Source: Dactylonectria macrodidyma (taxonomy: Eukaryota > Ascomycota > Sordariomycetes > Hypocreales > Nectriaceae). From it: a stretch of 64,000 nucleotides of DNA. The stretch is taken from the NCBI GenBank assembly GCA_020744425.1, contig JAGMUV010000005.1, forward strand, positions 248,001-312,000. Direction: 5' to 3'. Under the pieces are notes generated by a model that saw only the letters and a program-made list of their open reading frames with translations, ran no database searches and was not told the origin of the DNA. Position 1 is the stretch's first letter, and the number at the start of each line of letters is the position of its first letter. This document shows, piece after piece, positions 1-10,504 of this stretch. The translations under genes were made by a program, and so were the position numbers.

Positions 1-140
1 TGGTCGATGCCTTGACCACGCTCCAGGACCAAGACCTGGACTCCCAGCCGAGCGAGGTTCATGGACGTGAGAAGACCGACGGGGCCAGCTCCGATGACGA
101 TGACAGTGAAGTGGTTCTTGACCGAACCGTTTTGAGCCAT
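1..140 (-). CDS. FAD-dependent aromatic hydroxylase, N-terminal part only
   Basis: The reverse strand from 140 reads MAQNGSVKNHF followed by a Rossmann strand, the dinucleotide-binding motif GAGPVG, and an acidic strand end (LVLERGQGID). This is the N-terminus of a class A flavoprotein monooxygenase (PF01494) of the phenol 2-monooxygenase / MhpA kind, which hydroxylates phenolic rings using NAD(P)H and O2. Only 46 codons lie in the window; the rest runs off the left edge, so substrate and intactness cannot be judged. It is transcribed away from the cluster. The start is the only ATG that gives the usual 12-15 residues before the first beta strand. Confidence 0.82.
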   Translation of the reverse strand, partial: MAQNGSVKNHFTVIVIGAGPVGLLTSMNLARLGVQVLVLERGQGID

Positions 141-944
141 GACAAGAAGCTTAGCCCTGGCCAAACTCAAGAAGTAAGTGCAGTGAAGACAAGGGTTGGT
201 GTAAGGGCGACTAAGTGGAAGCAAAGAGCAGACTTGAGGTTTATACGGCCGTGCTTAGGTTGAGTAACTTGCGCTCAAATAGTCTTTATCGCTCTACCGG
301 AACGGGTGGAGGGAGTCGAGTCTTTCGCCTAGGGGCCGTTCTCTCTGGGGCAAGCAATCCCAGTGCACCTTTCACACCACCATCCCCACATGATACCTGC
401 CATCTACTTACCACAATAGTGGCTCCATTTGAGCAGAAAATCACCCAGAACAGCCCGCGCATTCCTTGTTCGGCTTCGGCTAAACACAATGGCTGGAGTC
501 TAATGACCCAGAAAGCCATCCAAGTAAAAAACGGTTTAATTTTCACCCGCTAGGCTTGGCAATACGTATCATGCTATGGATTGTGTCAATGTGGGTTACT
601 TGATGTTACAGGCAGATTGACTTTCCCGTGTATCCAAGGGGGTAACGTGGACGCGAGCGAGAGACATGTGGCACATGTGTCAGTCGGTAAACAAACTGTT
701 CCTGAGTACATCAAGTTCACACATCTGAAGGACTGCTCATTCTTGGGCCGACGTAGATGTATGATAGGTAGAGTGTAAAGACGATTCGGTGAAACCTGAA
801 TGGCGAGGCTCATAAAGCTTGCCTTGGGCCCGTGGAAAGAGACGAATAAGCCCGTTTGAACCGCTTAACCTATAAATAGCATTTACAGAATAATCTTAAT
901 TATTTATATAAAAAACTAAGGAATTGAAAATAATGTAATATATA
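141..944. other. Intergenic, left of the inverted-repeat element
   Basis: No convincing gene. The short open frames here have no recognisable motif. It should hold the promoter of the partial hydroxylase reading left; no GTGGGGT heptamer was seen here. Confidence 0.5.
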
Positions 945-1389
945 TAACGTACTTGATAAGTGAGTGGGCCAAACAAGCGAGTGGGCCACTTTGAAGTTTC
1001 CTAGCAATTACACCTTAAATAAAAATATTTTTAAAATATTCTCTAAAATTAAAACTAAGAGTAAAATAACTAATATTATAGAAATAGCTCTATTATATAC
1101 TAAAGAATAAATATAGATTTTCTTAGATTTTTTAAAAAATTACTTAATAAGCTATATTAAAAATGCTTATTCGCACTATATACCTAGCTATTTCTATATA
1201 AAAGAATTTTTTTAAAAATTTAAAAAAATTATTATATAGTTTTCTTTTTAATTAAATAATTAAAATTATTTTTATTTTATTTTTAATAACTAAATAGCTA
1301 GTTTTAAAAATTTAAAATTTAGCTCTTTTTAGTGCACAGTATTCGTGGCCTACTCACTTGTTTGGCCCACTCACTTATCAAGTACGTTA
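945..1389. mobile_element. MITE-like element with 42-bp terminal inverted repeats and TA target duplication
   Basis: The left end, after a TA, begins ACGTACTTGATAAGTGAGTG and continues to 988. The right end (1346-1389) is its reverse complement, with two mismatches that are both transition-type (C/T and G/A). Both ends are flanked by TA (945-946 and 1388-1389), the target duplication of Tc1/mariner/pogo (Fot1-like) elements. Inside each repeat, GAGTGGGCCA or a near copy occurs twice in tandem, as expected of transposase-binding subrepeats. The roughly 355-bp interior is extremely AT-rich with no open frame, so this is a non-autonomous, probably RIP-mutated MITE. Confidence 0.85.
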
Positions 1390-1508
1390 GCTAAATAAAA
1401 AGAGGTAACGTTATATAATAAATAAATATTTTAAGTAAAAAAGTGAGCTTATTAATAAATATTTTTTATAAAAGTAATAAAATTTATAAATAAATAAATA
1501 AATAGATA

Positions 1509-1557
<49 letters not shown>

Positions 1558-1560
1558 GTA
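1390..1560. repeat. AT-rich flank ending in an (AAT)n microsatellite
   Basis: After the right inverted repeat the sequence stays AT-rich and ends in about fifteen tandem AAT units (roughly 1510-1556). There is no coding potential. It marks the boundary between the decayed island and the SDR promoter. Confidence 0.85.
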
Positions 1561-1585
1561 TGCTTTATAGTGACATTCGCAGTAG

Positions 1586-1623
1586 GTGGGGTTATATGAA
1601 AAGACTACATTCTAAAGTGGGGT
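1586..1623. promoter_or_regulatory. Two GTGGGGT sites upstream of the SDR gene
   Basis: Exact heptamers at 1586-1592 and 1617-1623, about 280-320 bp before the SDR start codon. They belong to the recurring cluster-wide motif described in the findings. The rest of 1624-1902 shows nothing else clear. Confidence 0.45.
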
Positions 1624-1902
1624 GACTTTGAACCATTCACTGAACCTTACTTCCAAGCGCCTGGTAGGCGTCCAAACACGAACTGCAATGAGTTAGCGGT
1701 GGAGGTGGCATTCGATTATCCGAAGCTGTCAACTTACCATGTGAACAAATTAAATAGCATAAATGTCGCGGGTTTTAGGTGCTGTTTAGGTCTCAAAGGG
1801 ACGCGGAAAAGCCAAAAGCTTTTGAATATTATCTGCCTCCTTCGATTCGACCTCAGTCTGACTCGACCGTTGCTACGAAGAGACTATCCACAAGAATTAC
1901 AC

Positions 1903-3144
1903 ATGGAGCTATCAGGGTAATAAAGCTTGCTATTCATGCTTCGGGACGCAGAGGGGAGAGTCGAGCATGGCATCGAAAACCTTTCTATCACAGACTATGA
2001 ATGACATCTGACCAATTTCTTTTTGCAGACCAGCTATCGTGACCGGGGCAGCGAGCGGCATCGGCCAGGCCATCGCCCTACGGTTCGCGGAGCTCGGCTG
2101 CTCCCAACTTTACCTGGTTGACAAAGTCGCGGCCGGCTTGGAGGAGACCAAGTCCCTCATTCTTAAGGCCGCCCGGCGCCCTGACTTAGAGGTTGTGTGT
2201 CATGATTGCGATCTCACGGGTGTAGATCAAGGGCGAGACGGGGTGGAAGTGACGGACGGTATTGTTCGCGCAGCAGTCAAGGCATTCGGCCGGGTGAACC
2301 ATCTTGTAAACTGCGCCGGGATCCCGGGAGGCTTTTTGACGTCGCAGGAAATGGACGTCGAGCTATTCGATGCCGTGCAGAGGCTCAACGTGAGGGCGTC
2401 TTGGCTGCTGCAGCGAGCCGTCATCAGGCAGATGCTGCAGCAGGAGATTCAAGGAACAGGATCAGAGTGAGTGTGAAGGCAATGGCATGGCCTGACCAGA
2501 CTTGCATTTCTATTCATTCTCTCTTTTGAAGACTGTGCTCACATTTCTCATTCAGACGCGGTTCTATCGTCAACATTGGGTCGATGGTGTCGCACAGGGG
2601 AGTGCCTCGGATGCCAGCTGTATGTGATCCCTTTCGATGATGATGCTCTCCCTACGACACAGACACTTTACCTAATGGACATTGGGTCGATGGATTTTCG
2701 CTAACTAAAGCCGCTTTGGCCTTTTGCCCGCCAACAGTACGTGACATCCAAACACGCCATCATTGGCTTTACGCGCGCCGAGGCCATCGACTGGGCGGCG
2801 CATGGCATCCGCGTAAACTCGGTCTCGCCGGGCCTGATCGAAACGAATCTCGGAGCCATGATTCCCGAAGAAGTCCGGAAACGAGAGCTTGCGCCTCTGC
2901 TGCAGAAGACGGCAATGGGCCGGGAGGGAAGTCCTCGGGAGGTAGCCGAAGCCGTGGCGTTCCTGTGCAGTCGTGGAGCATCCTTCATCACCGGGGCGGA
3001 CTTGTCGGTACGTCTAGAATCCCAAGGTGTCTGGGGATTCAACAGGTGGACAGGCGGACTCCAAGTGGTACAATTAGTGGCATAATGAGAGCTGACGGCT
3101 TTTCCTTTTCTATCTAGGTTGACGGCGGACTCATGGCAAGCTAA
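1903..3144 (+). CDS. Short-chain dehydrogenase/reductase (SDR), five exons
   Basis: Exons 1903-1916, 2029-2466, 2556-2619, 2738-3007 and 3118-3144 join in frame. The first codes only MELSG, after which the cofactor loop TGAASGIG follows directly, which decides the start. Other classical-SDR marks are NCAG (NNAG position), the catalytic Ser in VNIGSMVS, and the YVTSK active site, which begins right at an exon start. The C-terminus VDGGLMAS is the usual SDR ending. These enzymes oxidise or reduce hydroxyl/keto groups with NAD(P). It sits between the MITE and O-methyltransferase 1, and its promoter carries two GTGGGGT sites. The substrate is unknown. Confidence 0.9.
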
Positions 3145-3807
3145 TGTGAGCGTGGTATGAAACAAGGAAGAGGGTTGCTGATGGACAAGTCTTTAATAAA
3201 CACGGTAAACACAACACTCTAGCTCTCTAGTAATTGAACAGTTGGACTCGGCCGGGCCTAGCGAATGCTCTTTCTCGTTTCATGTTTGCCTTGATGTACA
3301 CCAACGGTCTAGACCTAGATGACTTAATCTCGCTCCAGCAGTAGGCCATTATCAAATTGCGAGATCGTCTACCCACACCTTCGAATTGAACCATGCGACG
3401 CCGCCACTGTGTCACAATCATATTCGCAGCACCACACGCGCCACACATCACTGTGGAATGTCCCTTTTGGCCCGTGATAGGTAGGACTGAGCGAATCGTC
3501 GATTTGGCCCAGAACAGTTCAATACCCCGTAGCGGCCGTCGAATCCCTCCCACTTCAACCCCACAGCAAACTCAATGCCCCCGTGCGCTACTTACTGTAC
3601 TACATACGTAGTATAGCCACTTTTCTTGTAACCTCTCCCCCACATCCATCACTAATCAACATCTCCACACGCAGACTGCAATGAATGATCGGGGCGGTGC
3701 TATTCGAGACGGCTGTAGAAAAGGGTCCCATCAGTCGTCTTTTTCTTGGCTCTCCATCTCTCGATCTTCCCATCTCGCCATCTATCGCCCTGACTTCTTC
3801 TTCCACA
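3145..3807. promoter_or_regulatory. Intergenic; promoter of O-methyltransferase 1
   Basis: ACCCCAC at 3558-3564 and a related CCCCCAC at about 3637-3643 lie 170-250 bp before the methyltransferase ATG. The ATG is preceded by pyrimidine-rich sequence ending CTTCCACA, a normal fungal start context. No gene is seen; the open frames here lack motifs. Confidence 0.4.
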
Positions 3808-5403
3808 ATGTCTCTGTTCGAAACCATCCTCGCCGATATCGCCGACAGAGGCAAGAGCCTGTCCGCCGCGCTCGGTGACGATACCAAAAACCTCAACGAT
3901 GTCGTCCAGAGCGGCCCGTTCGATGGCGATCAGCCAGTGCCCGAGGAAGCCTGGCACCTTGCGCAGGGCATCGTTACCGACTGCTATCAGCTCACCTCTA
4001 TCCTCACGCCCACCCGCATTCAGGCCATGAAGCTGGCTTTTTCGGCTGGACTGGAGACGGCCATCGGCATCGCTGCGCACTTCAAGATTGCCGACGTCAT
4101 CGAGGAGCGTGGAGGCAAAGCCACGGTCCAAGAGCTGGCCGACACGGTTGGCACGGATGCATCCAAGCTAGGTAAGCACAACGTCTGTTCTTGGTCGAGA
4201 ATCTGGTATTTGGGATTGCATCTTCTGACCTGCTGATAGCAAACATCCTACAGGCACTCTCTTCGAGACACACCTTTGTCGAGTCTGTTCCTGGTGTCTT
4301 CTCCAATAATCGCCACAGCCGTTCCTTGCAAAAAGGCCATGGAGGAGCAGGCATGATAGAGTCATAGTCAGTCTACATTGGGATCCTGCCATAAATACTT
4401 GATAGGAAACTGACGGCGGGGACTAGCGCTCTCGTATCCGGAAAGGCCTTTGACTCCTTGCTCGACCTCATGACGGATGAAGAAAACATGCACAGCATCG
4501 CGGCCAACAAGAGCGCCTTCTCAAGGGCATGGGGTGTCCCCATGGGCATCGCTGAGTGGATCATTCAACCCGGCAACGAAGTCTACCTTGAGCAGCTCAT
4601 GACTGGCATGCCTTGGCTGACGGAGACATCGGCTCGCGGCTCGGTTGATCAGTTTGACTGGGACAAGATTGGCGCCGGCCGCACAATATGCGACATGGGT
4701 TGCTCTGACGGAGGCATCATGGCTCGCGTCAAGTCCAAGGTGCCGTCGTCGCACATCATCTTGCAAGACCTTGCACCTGTCTTGCCCCTGACCCGCCAGG
4801 TAGGTGCAGAGACGATCTGGAAGTGGAAGAGCAAACAATGACGGCACAGCGGTGCTGACAGACATGATAGGTTATGGAAGCATTCCATCCCGAGGCTTTG
4901 AAAAAGGGAGAGATCCAGGTGATGGAGCACGATTACTTCACACCGCAGAAGACGGCAGCTGATATCTACTGGATGCGCGGAGTTCTGTAAGGTTCCCTCT
5001 ACCCAGATGTTCCTACCTCCATCTCGACGTGGCATGGGCATGACTGACTCCTTGCTCAAGGCATGACTACACTGATGAGGAGAGCATCCAAATCCTGAAT
5101 CAACTAGCGCCCCAGCTGCAGAAAAACCCCGAAGCTCGTCTATTGGTTAATGAGATCGTCAAGACGAGCCTATATGTGCCTCCAGGCCAGGAGAATGAGC
5201 CGGCGTCCAAGCTTGTGCCAGAGAAGCAGTCCGAGTTCTTGGAGATGACAAGCCTGATGCAACTCCACACCACTGCATTCTTGGCAGGGCTGGAGCGTTC
5301 CTTTACGGACTTTGAGCAGCTGTTCAAGAAGGCTGGCTACCGGTTGGTAAGCTTCAAGAGGCTCCACCTGTACTCGGCCATTATGGAACTCGCCCTGGTC
5401 TAG
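3808..5403 (+). CDS. O-methyltransferase 1 (SAM-dependent, AflP/OmtB-type)
   Basis: Exons 3808-4171, 4240-4366, 4427-4799, 4871-4986 and 5061-5403 give 440 residues, normal for fungal plant-type O-methyltransferases (PF00891). An N-terminal helical dimerisation domain (residues about 1-220) leads to the SAM-binding motif DMGCSDGG. The catalytic His-Asp follows as VLHDYTDEE, immediately after exon 4. Such enzymes methylate phenolic hydroxyls of polyketides and related aromatics. Intron 2 uses the donor GTCAGT. Exons of 127 and 116 nt recur in the second methyltransferase-like gene at 25.9 kb, so the two are paralogues. The upstream in-frame extension was rejected because MSLFETIL starts the conserved domain. 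Confidence 0.92.
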
Positions 5404-5914
5404 CTTTTGGGTGGGTAGAGATTCACCAGCCATGAAATGCTGTCGAAGCTACGAAATTGGGTAATTTAGGCACAATCTGGAAGGAACACACTGTCAAATT
5501 GCCCATGATGAAGAGTGAAAGACTGTAGGACATCTAACAAATAAAACGAACAGGTTTCTACCTTGCCGTCCCCATGTGTTATCGTGATCATGACTGGGAT
5601 TGTGCATCGTCATGGATGGGGAGGCTGTTGGTCCAGCCACAGATGGTGAAGTCAGCTGGAGTGTGCGCTTTTCGGAAGATGCAAGGTAACTGTGACAGAT
5701 TGAAAGTAGGCAAAACTGGAGAACAGAGATAATGGGATGGTAGATATAGCATAATTCCGTGTCATGACGAATTGCACGTGCTAAGGAATGTGAGGTCAAT
5801 TAAGCAAATAGAAATGGAGATGATGCTACTACATGTCTATTAATACATGGGCAGGACAAGGCTGCCATGGCGCGCATACAGATTGAGCAAGTTGAGAGTC
5901 GTCTCATCTTTCTA
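5404..5914. other. Convergent 3' intergenic region
   Basis: Lies between the 3' ends of O-methyltransferase 1 (+) and the AtuA-family gene (-). No gene or motif was recognised; it should hold both polyadenylation regions. Confidence 0.5.
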
Positions 5915-7807
5915 CTACAACACGCCCGTCTTCGGCACCTCAATATCAAGCAACGGCGCATGCAACTGAGCCCCAAACGTGTCCCTCTCGCCCACGCTGC
6001 CCTGTGGCTGCGACTCGGGCCGCTTGAAGGTAAACTTCCATCCCAGGGCCGGCTCGTAGAACATGCAAGTCGTGATGTCCCCGTCGGCAAGTTGGTACAA
6101 CTTCCTGATCACGGCTCTGTCCAGCACTCGGCTATCACGCACGTGGCGGTACAGCGCAGCGTCGTCAAAGATGACGTCGAGGGTGATTTCGTACGGGCCG
6201 GCATTTTTGGAGCGCACGACGGCTGCTACATCTGCAATTGTGAGGTGAGGCTTGTCGAGGTTGCGTTTTCGAGCTGAGGAGAGGGGTGTCAATCAGTATC
6301 ACCGTTTGTCCTCTGAAGGAAGTATAGTATCCTGATCCTACTTACCTTTTAAGGGAGCATCATGTTTAGTCTCTAATAAGCTCTTGGTAGGCAATGCTGC
6401 CTTGGATGGGCCAACATTACCACTCCATTTCTGACGGTGCTCGCCAACAACTTGGTAATCAATGTGGAAGAAGGCATGTGGGCTCTCCACATCCATAAGG
6501 TGATATAGGCTGAACTTGTACACTGGACCAACTGGTTGCTCCAACGGAGTAAGAGGAGACGCCAGGTTCCCAGCCGTGGCGACCTGGTCTGGATAGGCCA
6601 GGTGCAAGACGTTGATCCGGGCTGCGCTGGCCACCGAGTCGGCGTCTTCCTGGGACTGAGCAACCACCTCGCCCATGACACCAACCTCGTGAGGGGTAGA
6701 TGCTGCTGTCTCGAGAGGCCCCATGACGGCATTCTTGCCGTAAACATGGAAGACCAACCCGGGCCCGTCTGGTGTATCTAGAGTAGGGAATGAGGCCTTG
6801 GTGGCACCGCGGACCGATGACTCCAAGAAGGTGTCTAGGTTTCGAATCAGGGTCGGATCTCGGATCCCACCGATGAAAATGGTGCGATATCCAACCTTTT
6901 CAGCTCCTTCAAGCTTTATCTGGTACGTGGGCGTCGGCACGAACCGCGAGCCCCTGACGAGAACCGAGCGCTGATCCGGCTGCTGCTGATACGTGACGCC
7001 GTCGAGATGCAAGACGCCTCCAGGGCCAGGAAGCCGATCTGGCCTCGACTTCTCATACAGTGTGTGGGCTGCCACTGAAAGCGGCGTGCATCTCTCGCGA
7101 GGGCTGACGGGTGTGAGCACGAACGAGTCTTGGTACATGGTGGCCACGATGGAGCGGCCTTTGGGCACGGTGCATAGCCCGCCGCACTCGACTATCTTGC
7201 CCATGTGCCAGGCCGCCTCGGGGGTGACGCCACAATGCATGTTGAAGGCGGCAAATGGTGCAGGATCATAGCTGCGGCCGGCGACGATGATGTCGACATC
7301 TTGGTTCTCGAGGGCCTTGAGGAACGGCTCGGCGCCCATCTGGGCCACGATGGCCTCAGCCTTGGTGACTTCGCCTTCGGTGAGTTGCGGCCCCGGCCCG
7401 CAAGGCTGTGTCCTTCCGGCTCTGACTTGCTCCAGGATGGCTGTGCGGTCGTCTCGAAACTTGATGGTCGACACGACGAACCGGTACCCCTGGTGCTGCG
7501 ATATATCGCGAATCACGTCGACAAACATGTCGACCTGGGCGTTTGTTCCAGCGCCGCCGGCCGAGCCAACAAGAAGCTTGATCTTGTGAAGGGCGCAAGC
7601 GTCGAGGATCGGTGTCAGGTCCCTTACGTAGGATTGGCGGCTTACGATTGTCTTGCCGGATCCGAGCATGTAGGGGCCTGGGTCTGTAGAACCGCCGTCG
7701 AGGATGATGGCCCTGGGCTTGTGATTGTCGATGGCCATCCAGAACTCGCCCACATCGTAGCCGTAGCCCACAATGGGCGAGGGAGTTAGGATGGCAAAAG
7801 GCTGCAT
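5915..7807 (-). CDS. AtuA/DUF1446 family protein
   Basis: Reading left from 7807, exon 1 (7807-6346) and exon 2 (6273-5915) join across a 72-bp intron (donor GTAAGT, acceptor TCAG) to give 606 residues. The protein belongs to the acyclic terpene utilisation AtuA family (PF07287, DUF1446), recognised by the glycine-rich start (ILTPSPIVGYGYD), DGGSTDPGPYMLGSG, VGSAGGAGTNAQVD and VAGRSYDPAPFAAF. In Pseudomonas, AtuA is needed for citronellol/geraniol breakdown, but its reaction is unknown; the fungal members are uncharacterised. The second exon carries the C-terminal AtuA-like domain. It is divergently paired with the PrpD-family gene and shares two GTGGGGT sites with it. Confidence 0.9.
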
Positions 7808-8039
7808 TGTCCAACCAGACGTGTCAAGGTTCTAGTTGCTGGTAACTAGTGTTGCTTTGGAGAGGCAATGTTCACTCCGGATTTACTCGGGGGAATAACT
7901 CCAGATTGCAAGCTCGATTGAGGATTTGAGACCATCATGTGTCTGATACAGTTTACCGTAATCACTCACAATGTTTACTTGTGTATAAATAGGGAACATA
8001 GTAGTGGCATATGTAATGTATATGAAGATGAGTTGAGGT

Positions 8040-8330
8040 AGATGCGGGCTAAAAATAGCGCTATATGCTACTTAAGAACTAAGCATTAAGCTTTAATTTA
8101 GAAAAGAAAAGAAATAAGAATAGGAATAGTTAAAGATATAAAAGTATATATACATAGCTAGTATATTTAAAGTACCTTTAAATGTATTTTTTACTTTTTT
8201 CTAAATTAAAATTAAAATAAAGCTGTAACTTATAACATAAATATAACTGAATATTTAAAAATTTGCCTTTTTTTTATAAAAAAAAAAGAAAAGAAAAGAA
8301 AGAAAAAAGCTATATATAATTTAGCCTGAA
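8040..8330. repeat. AT-rich island in the AtuA/PrpD divergent promoter
   Basis: About 290 bp of A/T-rich sequence with A-runs and GAAAA repeats; no open frame and no clear terminal repeats. It resembles a RIP-mutated remnant. The spacer between the two divergent genes runs from 7808 to 8610. Confidence 0.6.
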
Positions 8331-8389
8331 TATTGCTTCTACCAGAGCAGCATCTTTCCTAATACACGGCATACACCTTAAACCCTGTT

Positions 8390-8438
8390 GTGGGGTCCTA
8401 ACAATCGATTTGTGGGGTATGACTGTCTGAGGTGGGGG
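8390..8438. promoter_or_regulatory. GTGGGGT tandem in the AtuA/PrpD bidirectional promoter
   Basis: Exact heptamers at 8390-8396 and 8412-8418, in the same orientation and 22 bp apart (two helical turns), followed by a GTGGGGG variant at 8432-8438. They lie about 175-220 bp upstream of the PrpD-family start. Confidence 0.5.
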
Positions 8439-8610
8439 CATACCCTAGACAACCGGGATTCTACCAACGCATCTTGCATCTTCTGCGTATGGCAAGCACT
8501 CGGAATTACTTCGCCTGCTTTGGAACACTGTGTCTTGAGTGATACAAATATCACTAATTCACATCACCATCGCCGTTGGCACTGGGCTCTACTCATGCCC
8601 TGCCGTCGGA

Positions 8611-10260
8611 ATGACATCCTCAGGTCCTAACAATCCATCGGCCGGACGGGCAACCAAGAATGGAGCCTATATGAAGCACAGTCACGGCGGCTTGTCAGCT
8701 TCACGAACGCTGAACCTGGTCACCTGGGCCGCCCAGCTTAAGTTCGAGGATCTGCCTCAGCATGTCGTTGAACGCGCCAAAGATCTCTTTCTGGACTGGT
8801 ACGCCTCAGCTCTGGGGGGCCGGCATCATGCTGCAGTTGCTGCCATTGACGACTTTGCCAAACACATGGGGCCGTCTGACGGTAGGTGTGAGATTATACA
8901 CGCGCCAGGGAGGAAGACAAGCGCAGCGTTTGCGGCTCTCATCAACGGGGCTGCCTCTCATGTCATTGAGCAAGACGACCTCCATAACAGTAGCATGATG
9001 CATCCGGTAAGAGTACTCTGTTGGCCGCTACACCCAAACTTCTAGGCTCTTCGTCTAATCTGCATAGGCTACTATCGTGTTCCCTGCTGCCTTGGCCGTC
9101 GCCCAGGACGTTGGAGCGAGCGGCCAGCGCTTCATCACGGCCTGCGTTGCCGGCTACGATGCCGCTTGCAGGGTTGGTGAGTACTTGGGCGCAAGCCACT
9201 ATGCGGTAAGAGACGCTTCCTCTATCATGATGCCAGCATGCTGGAAGCGACCATTGTTGCTAACGAGTATAATGCCCGGAGAGCTTTCATACGACGGCGA
9301 CCTCGGGCGTTATTGGTGCTGCCGTAACTGCGGCCCATCTGTTGAAACTCAGCACCGAAGATACTCTATCTGCTGTGGGGACTGCGGCCACACAGGCAGC
9401 CGGCCTTTGGCAGTTCCTTCTGGACGCCACTCACTCCAAGCAGGTTCACGCGGCCAAGGCATGCTTCGACGGCGTCTTTGCCGCGTATGTCGCGCAGTCA
9501 AAGCTGCTTGGGCCGAGGGACGCTTTGGAAGGAGAGAAGGGAATGGCAGCCTCGCTCGTACCAGGGGAGCCGAACCCTCCGGCTCTCGACCGCCAACTGG
9601 GCACTAAATACTCAATCTTGGAGTCCAGCTTCAAATGGCATGCCTCGTGTCGACACACTCATCCGTCAGTCGATGCAATCCTATCCATCATGAAACACAA
9701 CAACTTGAAGATGGACGACGTTCAGGCTGTAGTCTGTCACACGTATCGCGCAGCCATTGATATCCTCACAAGGAGCGAAAAAGCCGAAACAGTGCATCAG
9801 AGCAAGTTTTCCATGGGCTTTGTGCTGGCCGTGGCTGCTAAGTACGGCAAAGCGACTGTGCTCGACTTCACCGAGGAAGCCTTGAAGGACCCAGAGCTCC
9901 GAGCGTTCCAACGTCGCGTGGAAATGATTTTGGATGCGGAAATTGATAACGCTTTTCCTGAAAGATGGCAGGGCAGAGTAGATATTGCGACAAAGTCGGG
10001 CGAGGCCTTGAGCGAGCTCGTGGAAATCGTCAAAGGAGACCCAGAAAAAACACTGACACGGCAAGTAAACACTGAATTTGAAGACACTCTGATGACGCCT
10101 GCTAACACTTCACTGTTACCACAGAGATGAACTTGAGCAAAAGATCCTCGTCATAGCAGAGTATGCTGGGATTGAGGATTTCGAAAGGATAAAGACGAAT
10201 ATCTCACTAGTCTGGCACTTGGAGAGAGAAGAACAGTTGACGGGCTTTGCATGTTCATAA
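8611..10260 (+). CDS. MmgE/PrpD family protein
   Basis: Exons 8611-9006, 9068-9205, 9282-10060 and 10125-10260 give 482 residues. The family (PF03972) includes 2-methylcitrate dehydratase, cis-aconitate decarboxylase and the alkylcitrate dehydratases of fungal maleidride pathways. Family signatures include LFLDWYASALGG, INGAASHVIEQDD, TATSGVIGAAVTAAHLL, SSFKWHASCRHTHP and a C-terminal EL-rich segment. The last intron begins GCAAGT instead of GT; the GC donor is needed to keep TRDELEQK in frame. The start could instead be the in-frame ATG at 8671. It is divergent to the AtuA-family gene, which suggests a joint role in an acid or acyl intermediate. Confidence 0.9.
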
Positions 10261-10504
10261 GAGCGAAATAAAAACAGCTCTTCTTTGAGAAGTTTGTTCG
10301 TCTTTCGAAGGTGCTCGGAGTGCAGTTGCACGTGAATGCCTTTTTGTTTTGTTCGTTACGAGCACAGTAGTTACCAGAAGCATGAAGGCTTGCATAGTGA
10401 GTTTTTTTTTTACCGTAGCAGAAGCCCAGAATGGAAGCTATGCAAACAGAAAAATCTACTTATTTTCTATATTCTCTAAATCCGGCTATTCCACACCTCT
10501 ACGC

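Noticed and set aside
1510..1556. (AAT)n tract as a CRISPR-like or satellite array
   Set aside because: Simple trinucleotide microsatellite; no spacers, and the genome is eukaryotic.
7205..7789. 194-codon open frame antisense to the AtuA gene
   Set aside because: Shadow frame with no family motif or splice logic.
8611..10260. Cluster assigned to maleidride biosynthesis because of PrpD and SnoaL-like genes
   Set aside because: No PKS, alkylcitrate synthase or PEBP-type gene is visible in the window.
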